From: a virus
Strand: one strand, 5' to 3'
DNA: 36,656 nucleotides
Virus record (IMG/VR): IMGVR_UViG_3300021165_004379
Location: 1 to 36,656 of that record
This document shows positions 8,314 to 16,325 of the stretch, piece after piece (the stretch's first letter is position 1; every line of letters starts with the position of its first letter). Both the position numbers and the translations under genes were made by a program. The notes under the pieces are model-generated. The model was not told the DNA's origin. It worked only from the letters and a program-made list of their open reading frames with translations, and did not search any database.

Positions 8314-9555
8314 ATGATCTCATTTAAACAACATTACATAACGGAAGCCTCGGCCGAAGGTAAAAATCTACACATGGTTCACATCGAGGATCAGGTGTTA
8401 TATGGTGGAGTCCAAGGTGCGCGTGAAGCAATTACCGCGTTACGCAGTATGCGCGATATGTTGGCAGGAAACAGCGAACAATCATATGACATTGCCGCTA
8501 AATTTGATGGAGCACCGGCCATATTTGTCGGTACAGATCCAACGGATGGCAAATTCTTTGTTGCAAAAAAAGGAATCTTTAATAAAAACCCAAAGGTATA
8601 TAAGACCGAAGCTGATGTTCGTGCTGATACGTCTGGTGATCTGGCCGATAAACTTTCCATTGCATTGCAATACTTTCCAAAACTTGGTATCAAAGGTGTA
8701 CTTCAAGGCGACCTTGCATATACATCTCAAGATTTGAAGGATGAAGAATATGATGGTGTTGAATATCTTACGTTCCAACCAAATACAATTGTTTATGCCA
8801 TCCCAAAAGACAGTGCTTTGGCCAAAAAGATAAGAGCAAGTAAAATTGGAGTATTTTTCCATACACAATATAGCGGTGATACTTTTGAATCTATGAAAGC
8901 ATCATACGGATTTGATTCATCCGTTCTTAATAAAACAAGTGATGTATGGTACACAGATACTTACATTCGAGATCTTTCAGGAAAAGCAACATTAACAGCG
9001 GCCGAAACAAAAGAATTAACAGCTGTAATTTCCAAAGCAGGTAAAATTTTCCAAAGCATAAGCGGTTCAACGTTAAAAACAATTGAGGAAAACCCAACAC
9101 TTGCACAAACATTGGAAACATATAACAATACACTTGTGCGTAAAGGACAAACTATTGGTAATACAACGCAACATGTAAAAGATTTGTTGGTTTGGATTAA
9201 TGACAAAGCTCAAAAGGATATTGATTCCAAAAAGAGTGAAGCAGGAAAAACAAGTGCAACGACAAAGCGCGATGAATTTTTAAAATTCTTTTCACCAGAA
9301 AATAAGAAAAATTTGGCACTCATATATGATCTTCAAAATGCAATTGTTGAGGCAAAACTTATTATTATTGGTAAATTGGAAGATCTTAAAAAGATGGAAA
9401 CATTTGTGCGAACAGAGGATGGATTTAAAGTTACAGGTCAAGAAGGGTTTGCCATTAATGATAAAATTAAACAAAATGTTGTTAAACTTGTTGACCGTAT
9501 GAGTTTCTCTCGTAACAATTTTGATCCTTCTATAATCAAAGGTTGGGAGCGATAA
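8314..9555 (+). CDS. Ligase-like covalent nucleotidyltransferase with capsid-targeting-like leader
   Basis: 413 residues starting MISFKQHYITEAS (ITE-A cleavage site at 9-12). The body has a KxDG motif, KFDGAPAIF with K63 as candidate nucleotide-accepting lysine. This is followed by FVAKKGIF, the acidic GVLQGDLAYTS near residue 130, and YAIPKDS with a later KIGVFFHT. Order and spacing fit the nucleotidyltransferase fold of ATP-dependent RNA/DNA ligases and capping enzymes. A related family of unknown function is known in marine T4-like phages. The C-terminal half is helical and lacks the OB-fold motif I would expect of a DNA ligase. If packaged, it could act on nucleic acid straight after injection. 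Confidence 0.72.
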   Translation: MISFKQHYITEASAEGKNLHMVHIEDQVLYGGVQGAREAITALRSMRDMLAGNSEQSYDIAAKFDGAPAIFVGTDPTDGKFFVAKKGIFNKNPKVYKTEADVRADTSGDLADKLSIALQYFPKLGIKGVLQGDLAYTSQDLKDEEYDGVEYLTFQPNTIVYAIPKDSALAKKIRASKIGVFFHTQYSGDTFESMKASYGFDSSVLNKTSDVWYTDTYIRDLSGKATLTAAETKELTAVISKAGKIFQSISGSTLKTIEENPTLAQTLETYNNTLVRKGQTIGNTTQHVKDLLVWINDKAQKDIDSKKSEAGKTSATTKRDEFLKFFSPENKKNLALIYDLQNAIVEAKLIIIGKLEDLKKMETFVRTEDGFKVTGQEGFAINDKIKQNVVKLVDRMSFSRNNFDPSIIKGWER

Positions 9556-9558
9556 GTT

Positions 9559-10200
9559 ATGCCATATTGTAATCACAACATACCGACAATTACTTGTCTT
9601 ATTCGCAACGAATACTTATTCAACCACGAAAAAGGCCATGGTGAATATTCGCGGTGTGATGTACATAGTGTTGCATCACTCGAAAAAAGAACACCACTGT
9701 TTGAAGCATTTTTAACCAATGGTGTAAATTGGACACGTCGGCCACTGTCAGCATTTTGTTGGAAACCTTGCGATCCAATGCCGCTTGAGCATTGTGTATA
9801 TTGGGATTGTTTTAGTCCATACATTGATGTTCAAATACGAGCACGTATGAAAGGACTAAGAGCGCAGTGCATAACACCATCAAATACAAAAGAAGAGGGT
9901 GAATATATATTTACACTTGATTGGGCTTGGGAAAATAAAGCAATGCTTGATACAAATTTTGCCGAAACACCAGAACACAAATGTGCTCATTTATTTAAAA
10001 TGGACAATGGCAACTTTTATGCATATCCAAACAATCGAATTATTTGGCATGATAATGCTTGGACGGATAAACCTATTATTGGCAATCCAGGATATAAAAT
10101 AGATATGACAGTATACAGCGTGGAAAATAAAAGACCGTTGCTAACTGATTATAATTACATTACAAATTTTACCGAGGTCCCTAAAACCTGTAAATCATAA
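9559..10200 (+). CDS. Conserved-looking phage protein of unknown function (213 aa)
   Basis: No leader is visible: it starts MPYCNHNIPTITCLIRN. The sequence is rich in aromatic residues and in Cys and His (CNHN, SRCDVHS, FCWKPCDPMP, LEHCVYWDC, EHKCAHLF), so metal binding is possible, but the spacing fits no finger or enzyme I know. It begins three bases after the ligase-like gene and is followed by a late-type promoter at 10205, so it is the last gene of that late run. I do not recognise the family. Confidence 0.7.
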   Translation: MPYCNHNIPTITCLIRNEYLFNHEKGHGEYSRCDVHSVASLEKRTPLFEAFLTNGVNWTRRPLSAFCWKPCDPMPLEHCVYWDCFSPYIDVQIRARMKGLRAQCITPSNTKEEGEYIFTLDWAWENKAMLDTNFAETPEHKCAHLFKMDNGNFYAYPNNRIIWHDNAWTDKPIIGNPGYKIDMTVYSVENKRPLLTDYNYITNFTEVPKTCKS

Positions 10201-10204
10201 TCCT

Positions 10205-10212
10205 TATAAATA
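10205..10212 (+). promoter_or_regulatory. T4-type late promoter box TATAAATA
   Basis: Exact TATAAATA five bases after the preceding stop. It ends only six bases before the ATG at 10218, so a transcript starting at the usual distance would have almost no leader. Confidence 0.55.
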
Positions 10213-10217
10213 GAAGT

Positions 10218-10562
10218 ATGAAGCCCGAACCTTTGCGTCTAAGAGACATTATTGCCGTTGATCCGACCGACGGTTGGCTTCCCGATGATAATGTTGGTCT
10301 TATTCCATACCAATACTATAAACGCCATCATTCATATGATGAAGATGCAGAAATTGGTGCCGATGATATTGTGGAACCTGATGCGCGAGAAATTGCCATG
10401 GCTCGAAGTGCCGCTCGCGAAATACTTCGTTTGGAAATACTGGACGGCAGCCCAAAAGATGATTTGCCAATGGCTCGGCGCATTGAAATTGAAACAATTA
10501 TAGCAGGTCGTCAAAAGGAAGTTAACACCATTGCGCAAACCATTTTAACTCAAACAGCATAA
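10218..10562 (+). CDS. Small acidic hypothetical protein (114 aa)
   Basis: MKPEPLRLRDIIAVDPTDGWL with an acidic N-terminal half (DEDAEIGADDIVEPD) and a helical, charged second half (AREIAMARSAAREILRLEIL, then ARRIEIETIIAGRQKE). No motif is recognised. It lies between two late-type promoter boxes and just upstream of the nucleotidyltransferase at 10573. The acidic/helical composition would suit a scaffold or adaptor protein, but nothing in the sequence proves that. Confidence 0.68.
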   Translation: MKPEPLRLRDIIAVDPTDGWLPDDNVGLIPYQYYKRHHSYDEDAEIGADDIVEPDAREIAMARSAAREILRLEILDGSPKDDLPMARRIEIETIIAGRQKEVNTIAQTILTQTA

Positions 10563-10565
10563 ATA
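10558..10565 (+). promoter_or_regulatory. Late-promoter-like box CATAAATA
   Basis: One mismatch from TATAAATA, overlapping the stop codon of the previous gene and ending eight bases before the ATG at 10573. Eight bases is the commonest spacing of these boxes in this window. Confidence 0.4.
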
Positions 10566-10572
10566 ATCCTTA

Positions 10573-11409
10573 ATGAAAACATTTAGAAAATTTACCGAGG
10601 AACGAATAAAGGAAATTATTGTTACCTTTGGGCGCTTTAATCCACCTACAATCGGCCACGAGGAAAATATCGAAGCCATTGCAGATATGGCAAAAGGTAA
10701 AACTTTCAAAATATATGCTTCTCAAAGTGAAGATCCTAAGAAAAATCCTTTGCCGTATGAAAAGAAAATTGATTTTATGCGCAAAATGTTTCCTAAATAT
10801 GGACGCAACATTATATTTGACCGCGACATAAAAAACATTTTTGATATTGCAACCAATGCATATGATGAAGGATATACACGCTTTACTGTTGCCGTTGGAA
10901 GTGATCGTGTTAATGAATTTAAAGCATTATTACAAAAATATGATGGAGTAGAAGGCAAGCATGGATATTTTAAATTTCCCGATGGAATAAATGCTGTATC
11001 AACTGGCAGTCGCGACCCTGACATTGATGACCGAACAGGTGATGCAACATTTAAAGTAAGTGCATCCAAAATGCGCAGTGCGGCAGCCGACAATGATTTA
11101 CAAGCATTTTCCGCAGGCATACCAAAAACATTTGGAGCTGTTAAAGAATTATTTAATGCTGTGCGGCAAGGTATGGGACTAGAAGAAAGTTATAATTTCC
11201 GTACACATGTACAATTTGATTCCATAAGTGACTTACGCGAACAATATATTAAAGGATTAATTTTTAATATTGGAGACGTTGTGCAATGTAACAAATCGGA
11301 TGATCATCAATACACCATTCTTGAGCGCGGAGCAAATCATGTCCTTTGCCGCAATCTTAACACACTAAAAGAAAACAAATTTTTCATTAAAGACTTAATA
11401 ATCAAATAA
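10573..11409 (+). CDS. Cytidylyltransferase-like (HxGH superfamily) nucleotidyltransferase with leader-like start
   Basis: 278 residues. MKTFRKFTEER is a degenerate form of the leader seen at 6376. It is followed directly by the catalytic motif VTFGRFNPPTIGHE (residues 17-30), the (H/T)xGH signature of nicotinamide-mononucleotide and pantetheine adenylyltransferases. SASKMR near residue 155 corresponds to the second phosphate-binding motif (ISxTxxR). The C-terminal 70 residues after LEES form a separate small beta module (GDVVQCNKSDDHQYTILERG). The likely reaction is nucleotidyl transfer from NTP to a small phosphorylated substrate; NAD synthesis is plausible but the substrate cannot be read from sequence. 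A late-like box lies just upstream. Confidence 0.8.
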   Translation: MKTFRKFTEERIKEIIVTFGRFNPPTIGHEENIEAIADMAKGKTFKIYASQSEDPKKNPLPYEKKIDFMRKMFPKYGRNIIFDRDIKNIFDIATNAYDEGYTRFTVAVGSDRVNEFKALLQKYDGVEGKHGYFKFPDGINAVSTGSRDPDIDDRTGDATFKVSASKMRSAAADNDLQAFSAGIPKTFGAVKELFNAVRQGMGLEESYNFRTHVQFDSISDLREQYIKGLIFNIGDVVQCNKSDDHQYTILERGANHVLCRNLNTLKENKFFIKDLIIK

Positions 11410-11413
11410 AACT

Positions 11414-14272
11414 ATGAACAGCAATACAACAATCTTAAATCTTTTAAAAACAAATGGATTTACACAAGTTCCAAATAAAGATTGGCCTAATACGGTAGGT
11501 GATAAACTTAAAGATGCAGTTGATTCTGTATGGGGTTTACAAATGCGCGCAAATAAATGGGCTGATGTTTTTGTTGTTTCACTTGATGATGGTGATTGGA
11601 AAATTATCAATGACGATCAAATAAAAAATATTGGTGCCAATACAATTGAAAAAGAACTTACATCATTAATGAGTGAAGAATACGGTGCTGGGTTTGAAGG
11701 AACAAATGAGTTAAGAAATAAATACATAAAAGATACTCCAGGACAACGCATACAACAATTTAAAACCGAGATGAAACAATACGACTATCAAGAGTTTGAA
11801 GCTCAACACAAAAAGATGTATCCTTCGCATACGACGGATCAAATAAAAGCCGCATACAAAAAGTACAGCGAATATATTGAAGTAATTCAAAATATTGAAT
11901 TGGAAGAAGCTGAAGGTAAGACAGTAGAATCTGCATATAACGATTTGTCCAAAATGAGTGATTCTGCTTTACGTGGAATTTTACGAAGAATGGATATTGA
12001 TGATTACAACATTATTAAAGATCAAGGAAGGGAAGATATTATTGCAGAAATTCTCATGTCAAAATTTGGTGAAAAAGAAGCTTTAGAATTTTTAGAAAAT
12101 CCTGATAATTTCAAAATGGAAGAAGCTTTTGGTGAATCATGGGTTGTGTACAACAAGGACACCAAAGCAAAAATCAAACCTTTCAAAACAAGAAAAGGTG
12201 CGTATGAATATGCTGCAAAAAATGGAGGAGTTGTATACAGTGGTGAATATTACCATGACCACCAAGATGACATTAATTCCGGTAAACTTGTAAAAGAAGA
12301 ATCATTGGATGAAGCACAAAATTTAGTTTCAAAAGGAATCTACACATTTGACGGTAAAAAAATTGACGGTGCAAGATCAAGCAAATTGTTTCTTCAAGCA
12401 TTGGACAGCGATGGTTTTCTTCATAATCTTTCTTGGAAAGAATGGTCTGAATCCGATTTGGAAGATACATCGGCCGATAGCACTAAAAAGCAATTTGTTG
12501 ACCGTTTGGCAAAAGAAATTAAGGTGTTTAATAAAAGAATTGATCTTAATACATGGCTTAAAGGTGGAGATAGAAGCTTTACGGATACAGTAAATTATAT
12601 CTTTAAGCTTGATCCTAATATTAAATATGCTAAGGCTTCTGGATTAAAAGAAGAATCTTTACAAGAAGCTGTTACGCCAAAAGAAATAAGTCAAATAAAA
12701 AATGAATTTGATATGGAACTTATTCCACAAAGCAAGTGGGCTAAAAACTATCAAGATAATGTAAGAACGGTAAAACAGTTGTATGGAATTTCCCAAGGCA
12801 ACGGAGAATATGATGATGTTTATTTTGTCATTTATGATGATGAAAACAAACCATACGGTGTGGTTGACATTGAAGGTATCACAATGTATGCTAAATTTTC
12901 TGCTGCTAAAGCAGGATTGAAAATTTCATTAAATTCAATGAAAGAATCTTTACAAGAAAGTCGTGATTTTAAATCCTTTAGCAAAGAAAATTTAATCTTA
13001 TGGTTGCAGACAAACTGGACAAGCAAAAAGGTTTCTCCGCAATTTAGACAAGAACTTGATGCAGCAGTAAGAGAAGCACAAAGTCGCGGATTATACCGTC
13101 ATATAAAAATAGAGCCACAAAAGACCGATACTGTACAAGAAGCTGTTCCAGCAATTGACGTTGAAGAATTGCTTAAGCGGGCCGTAGATTTACGAAATGA
13201 TAATATGTCTCTTCGTAAAGGTCAGGCTATTATGATCGAGCTGCTGAAAATGGACCGAAAGGTATATGATTTGGCTGTACAAAAGGCCGATGCATTTTAT
13301 TTGGATTCGAAAATTCCAGCATTAATTAAATTTTTAGATCCTAATTACTACGAAGATGAAGGTGAATTTGCCGAATCATATAATGTTCAAGAAGCTGTTC
13401 TTAAAGTTGGTACATTTGTTACACTTAGCAATGGAAAAGTTGGTAAGGTTACCAATGTCAGTGGTGATAAAGAAATCGTAGATATCAAACTTAATGACGG
13501 ACGCCAAGTAAGCGTCACTATGGACAAAGTAATATCTTCGATGAGTGAAGCCATTAACATTAGAGACTATATGGCAACTTCCGAAAAATCACAATTTGGT
13601 GGTTACAGACCAAAAGTAGTTGGATCAGAAAGCGGCAAAGTGATGTATCTTGGCCAAGCATTGTATTACAGCCACGATGAAGCAAAAGATCATGCTGAAG
13701 ACTATTTAAAACAATACGCTCGTGGCATCAGTGAACCAAGAGTACCAAGCAAAGGTACTTATGATCTTAAAGAACAAAACAATGAATCGGTTGATTTCCG
13801 CACCATGAAAGATGCCAACCTTAAACAGTGGCTGAAAAGAAATGACACTGATGATAGTGTCTCTGCTGTCTTTGGAGCTCAGATTTTGGCTGCTAAGAAA
13901 GAAGCCAAACGTCGAGGTATCAGCGCACCGAGGCGTCTTAAAGAAGAAAAGGAATCATATGATTCCTGGATTATTAAACCGCGTGACGGCGGTGAATCTG
14001 TAAAAATTAAAGCACCTGATGAAAGCAGTGCTATTGAAATTGCATTAGGACGCAAGCCGTCGCAACATGAAATTGATTTTTTCAACTTTCATTACATTTT
14101 AATTCAAGAAAAAACAAATGTATCAACGTTGCGCAATATGAAAATTGTTGAACTTGCTACAAATTGCCACGATGAAAAGACATTAAAAGAATATGTTGAA
14201 CAACAATACGAATCAGGCTCTTCAGTCCTTGCCATAAAAGAATCATTCAAAAAATTCGTATCCAACAAATAA
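11414..14272 (+). CDS. Modular 952-residue protein with serial LxE-A sites, candidate internal-head polyprotein
   Basis: No enzyme motif is recognised. The sequence is a string of small modules separated by acidic linkers with the same cleavage-like motif: LEE-A (after residue 165), MEE-A (237), LDE-A (300), LQE-A (418), LQE-S (515), VQE-A (576), VQE-A (660), MSE-A (712) and LKE-Q (787). These match or closely resemble the (L/I)xE site of T4-type prohead protease. Two modules are clearly duplicated: DFKSFSKENLILWLQ (518 on) and DFRTMKDANLKQWLK (794 on), both ending in a K/R-rich AA-x-x-EA helix. An SH3/KOW-like module lies at about 661-705. It follows the nucleotidyltransferase by four bases. 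The interpretation as a packaged polyprotein is inference. Confidence 0.8.
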   Translation: MNSNTTILNLLKTNGFTQVPNKDWPNTVGDKLKDAVDSVWGLQMRANKWADVFVVSLDDGDWKIINDDQIKNIGANTIEKELTSLMSEEYGAGFEGTNELRNKYIKDTPGQRIQQFKTEMKQYDYQEFEAQHKKMYPSHTTDQIKAAYKKYSEYIEVIQNIELEEAEGKTVESAYNDLSKMSDSALRGILRRMDIDDYNIIKDQGREDIIAEILMSKFGEKEALEFLENPDNFKMEEAFGESWVVYNKDTKAKIKPFKTRKGAYEYAAKNGGVVYSGEYYHDHQDDINSGKLVKEESLDEAQNLVSKGIYTFDGKKIDGARSSKLFLQALDSDGFLHNLSWKEWSESDLEDTSADSTKKQFVDRLAKEIKVFNKRIDLNTWLKGGDRSFTDTVNYIFKLDPNIKYAKASGLKEESLQEAVTPKEISQIKNEFDMELIPQSKWAKNYQDNVRTVKQLYGISQGNGEYDDVYFVIYDDENKPYGVVDIEGITMYAKFSAAKAGLKISLNSMKESLQESRDFKSFSKENLILWLQTNWTSKKVSPQFRQELDAAVREAQSRGLYRHIKIEPQKTDTVQEAVPAIDVEELLKRAVDLRNDNMSLRKGQAIMIELLKMDRKVYDLAVQKADAFYLDSKIPALIKFLDPNYYEDEGEFAESYNVQEAVLKVGTFVTLSNGKVGKVTNVSGDKEIVDIKLNDGRQVSVTMDKVISSMSEAINIRDYMATSEKSQFGGYRPKVVGSESGKVMYLGQALYYSHDEAKDHAEDYLKQYARGISEPRVPSKGTYDLKEQNNESVDFRTMKDANLKQWLKRNDTDDSVSAVFGAQILAAKKEAKRRGISAPRRLKEEKESYDSWIIKPRDGGESVKIKAPDESSAIEIALGRKPSQHEIDFFNFHYILIQEKTNVSTLRNMKIVELATNCHDEKTLKEYVEQQYESGSSVLAIKESFKKFVSNK

Positions 14273-14273
14273 T

Positions 14274-14585
14274 ATGAAAACACTTGACACCATACGGTCT
14301 GGATCTCAACCTACAATATTTCCCAATAGAAAACAAACCGCGCTTTTGCGTCTTGAGTCCGAAGAACTTGATGTTATTGACGATACTCTTGGATTGTCAT
14401 GTATGTATCTTAGTGATGCCGTTGTAATGCTTGACGGTATGTACAATATGGTTTGCAGTTTGGAATCAACAGATGATGAAACAAGAGAAATCATTGCATC
14501 ATTGTATGATAACATTAAAGAAGTATCACTGCAAATGCAATCCAAATATTCAATTGATGCGCCTATAACATCGGAAGCATATTAA
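14274..14585 (+). CDS. Hypothetical protein (103 aa)
   Basis: Starts TAATATG overlapping closely with the stop of the 952-residue gene. The N-terminal 25 residues are polar and basic; the rest is predicted helical and acidic (LRLESEELDVIDDTLG, STDDETREIIASLYDN). No motif is recognised. The tight spacing (one base) suggests it is translated with the polyprotein candidate. It could be a helical adaptor or structural protein, but I cannot assign it. Confidence 0.68.
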   Translation: MKTLDTIRSGSQPTIFPNRKQTALLRLESEELDVIDDTLGLSCMYLSDAVVMLDGMYNMVCSLESTDDETREIIASLYDNIKEVSLQMQSKYSIDAPITSEAY

Positions 14586-14590
14586 TTGTT

Positions 14591-14908
14591 ATGATCAAAT
14601 CATTTTTAACATTCTTATCCGAAGCGGAATATCAAGGAAAAAAAGTTGAACTTGATAACCCTTTTAGATCAAGCGATGAAAAACATAAGTTTTATGTTTA
14701 TGTTAAAAATGAAAAAGGCAATGTAATTAAACTTGGCTTTGGTGATCCAAGCACGGACATTAAAAGAGATGATCCAAAGCGTCTAAAAAGTTTTAGAGCA
14801 AGACACCATTGCGATACAAATCCAGGACCAAAATGGAAAGCACGTTATTGGAGTTGCAAATTTTGGGAAAAAGGGAAAACTGTTACGGATCTATTGGCTG
14901 ATAAATAA
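14591..14908 (+). CDS. Conserved phage domain protein (ARYWSCK type) with capsid-targeting-like leader
   Basis: 105 residues. The first 12, MIKSFLTFLSEA, are another copy of the leader, with LSE-A as the predicted cleavage site. The remainder is one compact domain: KFYVYVKNEKGNVIKLGFGD, IKRDDPKRLKSFRARHHC and ARYWSCKFW. I recognise this pattern as a widespread small phage domain, often seen as a free protein or at the end of larger phage proteins; its role is unknown to me. The conserved Cys and His residues (RHHC, YWSC) might bind metal. That such a common domain carries the leader here supports the idea that the leader is a portable targeting tag. Confidence 0.78.
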   Translation: MIKSFLTFLSEAEYQGKKVELDNPFRSSDEKHKFYVYVKNEKGNVIKLGFGDPSTDIKRDDPKRLKSFRARHHCDTNPGPKWKARYWSCKFWEKGKTVTDLLADK

Positions 14909-14919
14909 CCTTATAGGTT

Positions 14920-15291
14920 ATGCAAAGCTCAAATTTAGAACTTAATGATAAAAATTTCAACATATATGCCGCAAGGCATTATAACAACCCAAACTGTTTG
15001 GATGTAGATGATTTTTATGAAGATCTTGATCATTTTAAGTATTTAAAAAAGCTCTTTAATAAGTATAGTAATGGTAAGACATTACAAGAAAGACTTATTT
15101 TAAATCACTTGATTATTTTACATAACGTGTTTTCAATTTCTGCGGCAACACAAATGTGTTTTTATAAGCTTAATGAAGAACATTGGCCCGCATTAAAAAC
15201 ATTTTTGCTATATTTAAACTATATTTACTCGGACGACTATATAAATATTCCGACCGATCTTTACATTACCAAAAAACTTCAACACCTTTAA
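14920..15291 (+). CDS. Hypothetical protein (123 aa)
   Basis: Acidic N-terminal part (DVDDFYEDLDHFKYLKKLF) followed by hydrophobic helical segments (LILNHLIILHNVFSISAAT, FLLYLNYIYSDDY). No clear transmembrane helix and no motif I know. A box GATAAATA (14900-14907), one mismatch from the late consensus, overlaps the preceding stop and lies 13 bases before the ATG. The next gene begins two bases after its stop. Probably a late gene of unknown role. Confidence 0.65.
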   Translation: MQSSNLELNDKNFNIYAARHYNNPNCLDVDDFYEDLDHFKYLKKLFNKYSNGKTLQERLILNHLIILHNVFSISAATQMCFYKLNEEHWPALKTFLLYLNYIYSDDYINIPTDLYITKKLQHL

Positions 15292-15293
15292 CC

Positions 15294-15881
15294 ATGAGCA
15301 TACTTACCAGAACGGCTGATACAATTTATGCAATTCGTTTTTTGCGTTTGTTAACTACTCGTTGGACCAGCACAGGTGCATATAAGTTGGGAATGATTGA
15401 CGCAAACGGGAAACACATTCGCAGTCCTCAAAACAGTGTTGAGCGCAGTAAATACAATATTTTTCACCGTTTGGTTTTTAACATTAAAAGATTGTTGAAT
15501 AAAATTCCTCTTGGTAAAACTACAATTGCTTCATACCTTACGGCATTGTATTTGATTAAGGAACATACAGGAATGTCGGATAAAAAGATTCTTCATGTTA
15601 TGGAAGAAATAACAGGAACTCCACTTGACGTTTCGATCTTAAATGAATCAACATGGAACCTTACAGAAAACAGCCAACTTAAAAGTGGCAATTATGTTTT
15701 AAATCGAGACGTTGCTTTGGTGTCCAGTGGTCAAATTTTGGCATTAAATCGTACAGCCGTAATTGTTGAAAATGATACAACGCCTGTAGGTCAAATTTTA
15801 GGTGTTAATGTTTACAAAGTACATCACTGTAAAACACAGCAACCGATATATATTACACAACAGGATATTACAAGACAATGA
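15294..15881 (+). CDS. Conserved T4-like phage protein of unknown function (195 aa)
   Basis: The start at 15294 (MSILTRTADTIYAIRFLRLL) avoids a 109-base overlap with the previous gene that the longest open frame would require. I recognise the pattern AIRFLRLLTTRW...AYKLGMID and VFNIKRLLNKIP from conserved proteins of marine T4-like phages near late genes, without a known function. The C-terminal 50 residues (VALVSSGQILALNRTAVIVE, VGQILGVNVYKVHH) look like a small beta domain. ATGA overlap with the next gene indicates translational coupling. Confidence 0.75.
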   Translation: MSILTRTADTIYAIRFLRLLTTRWTSTGAYKLGMIDANGKHIRSPQNSVERSKYNIFHRLVFNIKRLLNKIPLGKTTIASYLTALYLIKEHTGMSDKKILHVMEEITGTPLDVSILNESTWNLTENSQLKSGNYVLNRDVALVSSGQILALNRTAVIVENDTTPVGQILGVNVYKVHHCKTQQPIYITQQDITRQ

Positions 15882-16222
15882 ATAAAGAAAAAAGGGAAGA
15901 TGTTTCAATTGGAAGCGGTGCGGTGGCAATACCAGCATTTCCACTAGGAATGAAAAGAAAAGATGTTGATGGTAAAACACCAACACCAAGTGATACTATT
16001 GCCAAAAGACAAACATGGAAAATGTTTGACGTAACAAATGAAACTTTTGTTAAATTTAAACCGGGAAATTCAGTGTTTGAAAAATGGAGCACTTATTTAA
16101 ATTTGGAAAATGATTCCGAAAAAAGCATTTATGAATATGCCAAAACCAATAAGACATATACAATTGTTCTTAAAAATGGCCGAAACGGTTCTTTGAAAAG
16201 CATAAGCCGAGAAAAAGAATAA
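15878..16222 (+). CDS. Hypothetical protein (114 aa)
   Basis: Overlaps the previous stop by four bases (ATGA). The N-terminus contains a Gly/Pro-rich stretch (SIGSGAVAIPAFPLGMKRK) reminiscent of cleaved or flexible tails; the middle is WKMFDVTNETFVKFKPG. Basic C-terminus. No recognised motif. It is the last gene before a promoter-containing gap and the nrd genes, so it ends this transcription block. Confidence 0.65.
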   Translation: MNKEKREDVSIGSGAVAIPAFPLGMKRKDVDGKTPTPSDTIAKRQTWKMFDVTNETFVKFKPGNSVFEKWSTYLNLENDSEKSIYEYAKTNKTYTIVLKNGRNGSLKSISREKE

Positions 16223-16240
16223 TAAGTTTTGATATAAAGG

Positions 16241-16269
16241 TTTACTTTTTTGAAATTTTAATTTATAAT
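16241..16269 (+). promoter_or_regulatory. Sigma-70-type promoter for nrdB/nrdA
   Basis: TTTACT at 16241-16246 and a perfect TATAAT at 16264-16269, spaced by 17 bases. It lies in the 103-base gap before nrdB and is one of eight promoters with the same geometry in the window. Confidence 0.75.
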
Positions 16270-16286
16270 ACATCTAACAACAACTA

Positions 16287-16307
16287 TAGGTCACACCACG
16301 TGGCCTA
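16287..16307 (+). promoter_or_regulatory. Hairpin in the nrdB 5' untranslated region
   Basis: TAGGTCAC and GTGGCCTA (one G-U pair) form an eight-base stem around a five-base loop, followed by TTTTT. It sits just downstream of the nrd promoter and 19 bases before the nrdB start. The short stem plus U-tract could act as a weak attenuator, or protect the mRNA end. No ribosome-binding sequence is inside it. Confidence 0.5.
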
Positions 16308-16325
16308 TTTTTACAAACACTAACA

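Noticed and set aside
8482-9576. Large minus-strand open frames opposite the ligase-like gene
   Set aside because: Shadow frames of a strongly supported plus-strand gene; they lack starts with ribosome sites and show biased low-complexity sequence.
15183-15293. N-terminal extension of the gene at 15294
   Set aside because: It would overlap the previous gene by over 100 bases and its sequence reads as an out-of-frame shadow of that gene.
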